8,158 nt of DNA, from positions 1 through 8,158 of the forward strand of contig JAAYXQ010000159.1 of the NCBI GenBank assembly GCA_012515825.1, read 5' to 3'. This DNA is from Fibrobacter sp. (GTDB lineage Bacteria > Fibrobacterota > Fibrobacteria > Fibrobacterales > Fibrobacteraceae). The notes under the pieces were generated by a model. The model searched no databases, was not told where the DNA came from, and saw nothing but the letters and a program-made list of their open reading frames with translations. Below are positions 5,986 to 8,158 of this stretch, in pieces. Each line of letters starts with the position of its first letter. The stretch's first letter is position 1. Position numbers and translations under genes: made by a program.

Positions 5986-7176
5986 TTAAACAAGCTTTAC
6001 GTTTAATAGTTCTTTCCAAGGAAGACCCCATTTACCAATTTCAGCCATAAATGGATCTGGGTCAAATTGCTCCATATTAAACACGCCTTCGCCTTTCCAT
6101 AATCCTTTAAGAATCATAGACCCACCTAGCATTGCAGGAACACCTGTGGTATAACTAATAGCTTGTGCTTTAACTTCTTTGTAGCTTTCGGCATGGTCAC
6201 AAACATTATAAACAAAGTATGTTTTTGGTTTGCCGTCTTTTATACCTGTAACTTGACAACCGATACATGTTTTTCCACTGTAATTTTCACCTAAAGTACC
6301 AGGTTCTGGTAGAAGAGCTTTTAAGAATTCAAGAGGAATGATATCCATGCCATTAAAACGGACAGGATCGATGCGGGTCATGCCTACATCTTGTAAAACT
6401 TGCAAGTGAGTGAGGTAAGCTTGCCCAAAAGTCATCCAGAAACGAGCTCTTTTGATTTCAGGAATATGTTTGACGAGAGATTCTAGTTCTTCGTGGAAAA
6501 GTAAATAGCTTTCGCGATCACCAATTTCAGGATAATTGATTGATTGATGCATGGACATTGGGGGGATTTCTACGATTTTTCCGTTTTCGTAGTAGCGCCC
6601 ATTTTGAGTGATTTCACGGATGTTAATTTCTGGATTGAAATTAGTGGCAAAAGCCTTTCCATGGTTCCCTGCATTGCAGTCTACAATATCAAGAGTATCG
6701 ATTTGATCAAAGTGATGCTTTTTGGCATAGGCGGTGTAGACATTTGTCATTCCAGGGTCAAAGCCTGAGCCGAGGAGAGCCATAATGCCTGCTTCCTTAA
6801 AGCGATCGTGGTAGGCCCATTGCCAGCTGTATTCAAAGTGAGCCACATCTTTAGGCTCGTAGTTTGCAGTATCAAGATAATGAACGCCTTCTTTTAAACA
6901 GGCATCCATGATGGTGAGATCCTGATAGGGAAGAGCGATATTCATTACGAGTTCTGGTTTGAAATCTCTAATCAGTGCAGCGACTTCTTCTGACTTATCT
7001 GCATCTACTTTTGCTGTATTTACAGGAATATTATGAATGTCTTTGGCGATAGCATCACATTTCGATTGAGTCCGACTAGCAATTAAAAGTTCGGAATAAA
7101 CGGAACTATTTTGTGCACACTTGCGTGCGACTACGTTTGCTACGCCACCGGCGCCAATGATTAGTACTTTAGACAT
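5986..7176 (-). CDS. Saccharopine dehydrogenase family enzyme, probable carboxynorspermidine/carboxyspermidine dehydrogenase
   Basis: In bacteria with the alternative polyamine route, enzymes of this type reductively condense aspartate semialdehyde with a diamine (putrescine or 1,3-diaminopropane) using NADPH; carboxynorspermidine decarboxylase then finishes spermidine or norspermidine. The 396-residue cytoplasmic protein begins with a Rossmann fold: KVLIIGAGGVANVVARKCA at 3-21, IASRTQSKCD at 32-41 and MNIALPYQDLTIMDACLKEGVHYLDTANYE at 78-107. LLGSGFDPGMTNVY at 134-147 and DIVDCNAGNHGKAFATNFNPEINIREI at 163-189 match the carboxynorspermidine dehydrogenase branch better than lysine-pathway enzymes. 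The length is right for the single-domain family. The longest frame starts at 7224, but the ATG at 7176 has GGAG (7185-7182) five bases upstream and starts directly at the nucleotide-binding strand, so I use it. The decarboxylase partner is not in the window. The dehydrogenase family is certain; the polyamine substrate is inferred from sequence resemblance recalled from memory. Confidence 0.88.
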   Translation of the reverse strand: MSKVLIIGAGGVANVVARKCAQNSSVYSELLIASRTQSKCDAIAKDIHNIPVNTAKVDADKSEEVAALIRDFKPELVMNIALPYQDLTIMDACLKEGVHYLDTANYEPKDVAHFEYSWQWAYHDRFKEAGIMALLGSGFDPGMTNVYTAYAKKHHFDQIDTLDIVDCNAGNHGKAFATNFNPEINIREITQNGRYYENGKIVEIPPMSMHQSINYPEIGDRESYLLFHEELESLVKHIPEIKRARFWMTFGQAYLTHLQVLQDVGMTRIDPVRFNGMDIIPLEFLKALLPEPGTLGENYSGKTCIGCQVTGIKDGKPKTYFVYNVCDHAESYKEVKAQAISYTTGVPAMLGGSMILKGLWKGEGVFNMEQFDPDPFMAEIGKWGLPWKELLNVKLV

Positions 7177-7181
7177 GAGAT

Positions 7182-7185
7182 CTCC
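7182..7185 (-). promoter_or_regulatory. Ribosome binding site fixing the dehydrogenase start
   Basis: GGAG on the minus strand lies five bases before the ATG at 7176. It supports this start over the ATG at 7224, which would add 16 residues with no family counterpart and would abut the divergent TPR gene. Confidence 0.65.
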
Positions 7186-7223
7186 GATAAAGTTTTGACA
7201 AAATTTAATTATTTTAATAAACA

Positions 7224-7949
7224 ATGTCTCGTCTTATAAAAAGTAAAAGGATTTTTATCCATTTTAATAAAGCACTTTGTTTGTTTTTGTGCCTTTTTCC
7301 CTTTTGGGCTTGTCAGAATGATTTGTATGAAAAAGGAGAAAAAACGCTTGCAATTGGTGACTTTAAACGAGCAGCTTCCTTTTTTTCTTCTGTTTTAGAT
7401 GAAGACCCTCTTGTTATGAAAGCGAGGTATGGTCTTGCTTTATCTTATTTTGGGCTTGCCGAAGAAATGGAATGGAGAGGTGAAAATGCCTTGTCTTTTT
7501 GGCAAAAGGCCTACGATGAGTTTAGAATTTTAGAGAGAGCTCGCGTTTTAGATGGTTATGAAAAAATGTATTCTACTTGCCTTTTTTATTGGGCAAGAGC
7601 AACGCTTTCTCTTGATCCTGAGGCTTCAGTTCTCTCTGTGTTAGACCGTTCGATTGAATTAGATTCTACCAATTATTTCAGCTTTAACTTGAAGGGATTA
7701 TTTTTACAATCGAAAGGGCAAGACTCTTTAGCCCAAGAAACATTTGTTTATATCATTGCAAAAGAACCTGAATTTATAGCCGCTTATTCCAACTTAGGAA
7801 ATCTTTATTGGAAAAAAGGGGATTATGAAAACGCTTGGGATATATGGTCGATGGGGTTACAAAAATATCCAAATGATCCTTATTTGAAAACATGGACTGA
7901 GAGGGCTCAAGATTCTTTGACTGTTAGGTTCTTGATGGAGTCTTTATGA
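7224..7949 (+). CDS. TPR-repeat lipoprotein
   Basis: The 241-residue product has a long, basic n-region (MSRLIKSKRIFIHFNK), a hydrophobic core and a lipobox ending FWAC, with the lipidated cysteine at 30. The mature part is helical, with tetratricopeptide-type repeats at about 33-64 (ALAIGDFKRAASFFSSVLDEDP-like pattern), 66-100, 119-148, 152-183 and 186-217. The last is the clearest: AAYSNLGNLYWKKGDYENAWDIWSMGLQKYPND. TPRs are protein-protein scaffolds, so it probably assembles partners at the periplasmic face of a membrane. Its TGA overlaps the ATG of the downstream kinase (ATGA), so the two are translationally coupled and probably work together. No ribosome binding site stands before the ATG at 7224, but starting further in would remove the basic end of the signal peptide, so I keep it. 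Only 47 bases separate it from the divergent dehydrogenase gene. The fold and export are secure; the specific role is unknown. Confidence 0.85.
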   Translation: MSRLIKSKRIFIHFNKALCLFLCLFPFWACQNDLYEKGEKTLAIGDFKRAASFFSSVLDEDPLVMKARYGLALSYFGLAEEMEWRGENALSFWQKAYDEFRILERARVLDGYEKMYSTCLFYWARATLSLDPEASVLSVLDRSIELDSTNYFSFNLKGLFLQSKGQDSLAQETFVYIIAKEPEFIAAYSNLGNLYWKKGDYENAWDIWSMGLQKYPNDPYLKTWTERAQDSLTVRFLMESL

Positions 7950-8158
7950 AAGAGTGGATCCATTTTTCAAATTGCCAATTAATGCACGCTGGTGGTGAGG
8001 CTTTTGTTTACCGCGCGAGGTATAAGAAACAAGAAACTGTCGCTTTAAAAATTTATAAAGAAGGGCTTCATTTTAATCCAGATTTTTATTTGGCATTAAA
8101 AAAGAATAAACACGCGAATGTAGCTTCGATTTTTGATTATGGATTTTACAGCGATCGC
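7946..8158 (+). CDS. Serine/threonine protein kinase (Hanks type), N-terminal part
   Basis: The first 71 codons are present and the frame is open to the right edge. They show the N-lobe of a eukaryotic-like protein kinase: a glycine-rich loop AGGEAFVYRARY at about 15-26, the VALK ATP-anchoring lysine (VALKIYK, about 32-38), and later HANVASIFDYGFY, the familiar start of the hinge-side strands after helix C. No signal peptide precedes the domain, so the kinase domain is cytoplasmic. The glycine loop is a degenerate version of GxGxxGxV. The catalytic HRD and DFG motifs lie beyond the window, so activity cannot be judged. The ATG overlaps the TPR lipoprotein stop by four bases, and GGAG at 7937-7940 sits five bases upstream, inside the end of that gene. 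The overlap makes a two-gene envelope signalling unit likely. Confidence 0.85.
   Translation, partial: MKEWIHFSNCQLMHAGGEAFVYRARYKKQETVALKIYKEGLHFNPDFYLALKKNKHANVASIFDYGFYSDR

Noticed and set aside
6544..6768. 74-codon open frame on the plus strand
   Set aside because: It is antisense to the well-conserved dehydrogenase coding sequence and has no ribosome binding site.
7195..7221. Perfect TTGACA -35 (7195-7200) as promoter of the TPR lipoprotein gene
   Set aside because: The best -10 matches (TAATAA at 7216-7221, or TAAACA at 7218-7223) would start RNA at about 7228-7230, after the ATG at 7224. It only works if the true start codon is further in, for which I see no good candidate.

Overview
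The window is AT-rich bacterial DNA from a Gram-negative organism: it encodes two lipoproteins with lipoboxes, two Sec-exported periplasmic proteins and an inner-membrane sensor with a periplasmic domain. The gene set (long-form pyrophosphate-dependent phosphofructokinase, DUF3332-type lipoprotein, DUF1573-like exported protein, carboxynorspermidine-type dehydrogenase, TPR lipoprotein next to a Hanks-type kinase) suggests the Fibrobacterota/FCB side of the bacteria. That placement is inference from gene content, not a measured phylogeny. I see no insertion sequence, CRISPR array, prophage or integration junction. The region looks like ordinary chromosome with one unusual signalling pair.

Layout. 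1-602 (minus): N-terminal 200 codons of a PPi-dependent 6-phosphofructokinase, running off the left edge. 733-1464 (plus): an exported protein with two Ig-like domains, divergent from the kinase. 1522-1595 (plus): tRNA-Pro(GGG), with its own likely promoter and a bidirectional terminator that also ends the next, convergent operon. 5028-1634 (minus): a two-gene operon, an extracellular solute-binding protein with a C-terminal membrane anchor followed 14 bp later by a membrane diguanylate cyclase. 5029-5452: a very AT-rich intergenic region. 5453-5884 (plus): a small DUF3332-type lipoprotein. Two back-to-back terminators fill 5898-5976. 7176-5986 (minus): a saccharopine/carboxynorspermidine dehydrogenase-family enzyme. 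7224-7949 (plus): a TPR lipoprotein whose stop codon overlaps the start of a serine/threonine protein kinase (7946 to the right edge, truncated).

How the genes fit together. The most interesting unit is the binding protein plus diguanylate cyclase. The binding protein looks like a sugar-type (family 1) ABC receptor, but no permease or ATPase is next to it, and it carries an acidic linker and a transmembrane tail instead of a lipid anchor. The cyclase has an intact GGEEF active site, an RxxD inhibitory site and a large periplasmic sensor domain. I infer a ligand-sensing module that turns periplasmic solute binding into cyclic di-GMP, analogous in logic to the NspS-MbaA polyamine sensor of Vibrio. 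The polyamine-type dehydrogenase lies about 1 kb from this operon, but nothing in the sequence links them. The TPR lipoprotein/kinase pair at the right edge is a second envelope-associated signalling unit.

Two gene starts were moved inward from the longest possible reading frame on ribosome-binding-site and family grounds: the binding protein to 5028 and the dehydrogenase to 7176.
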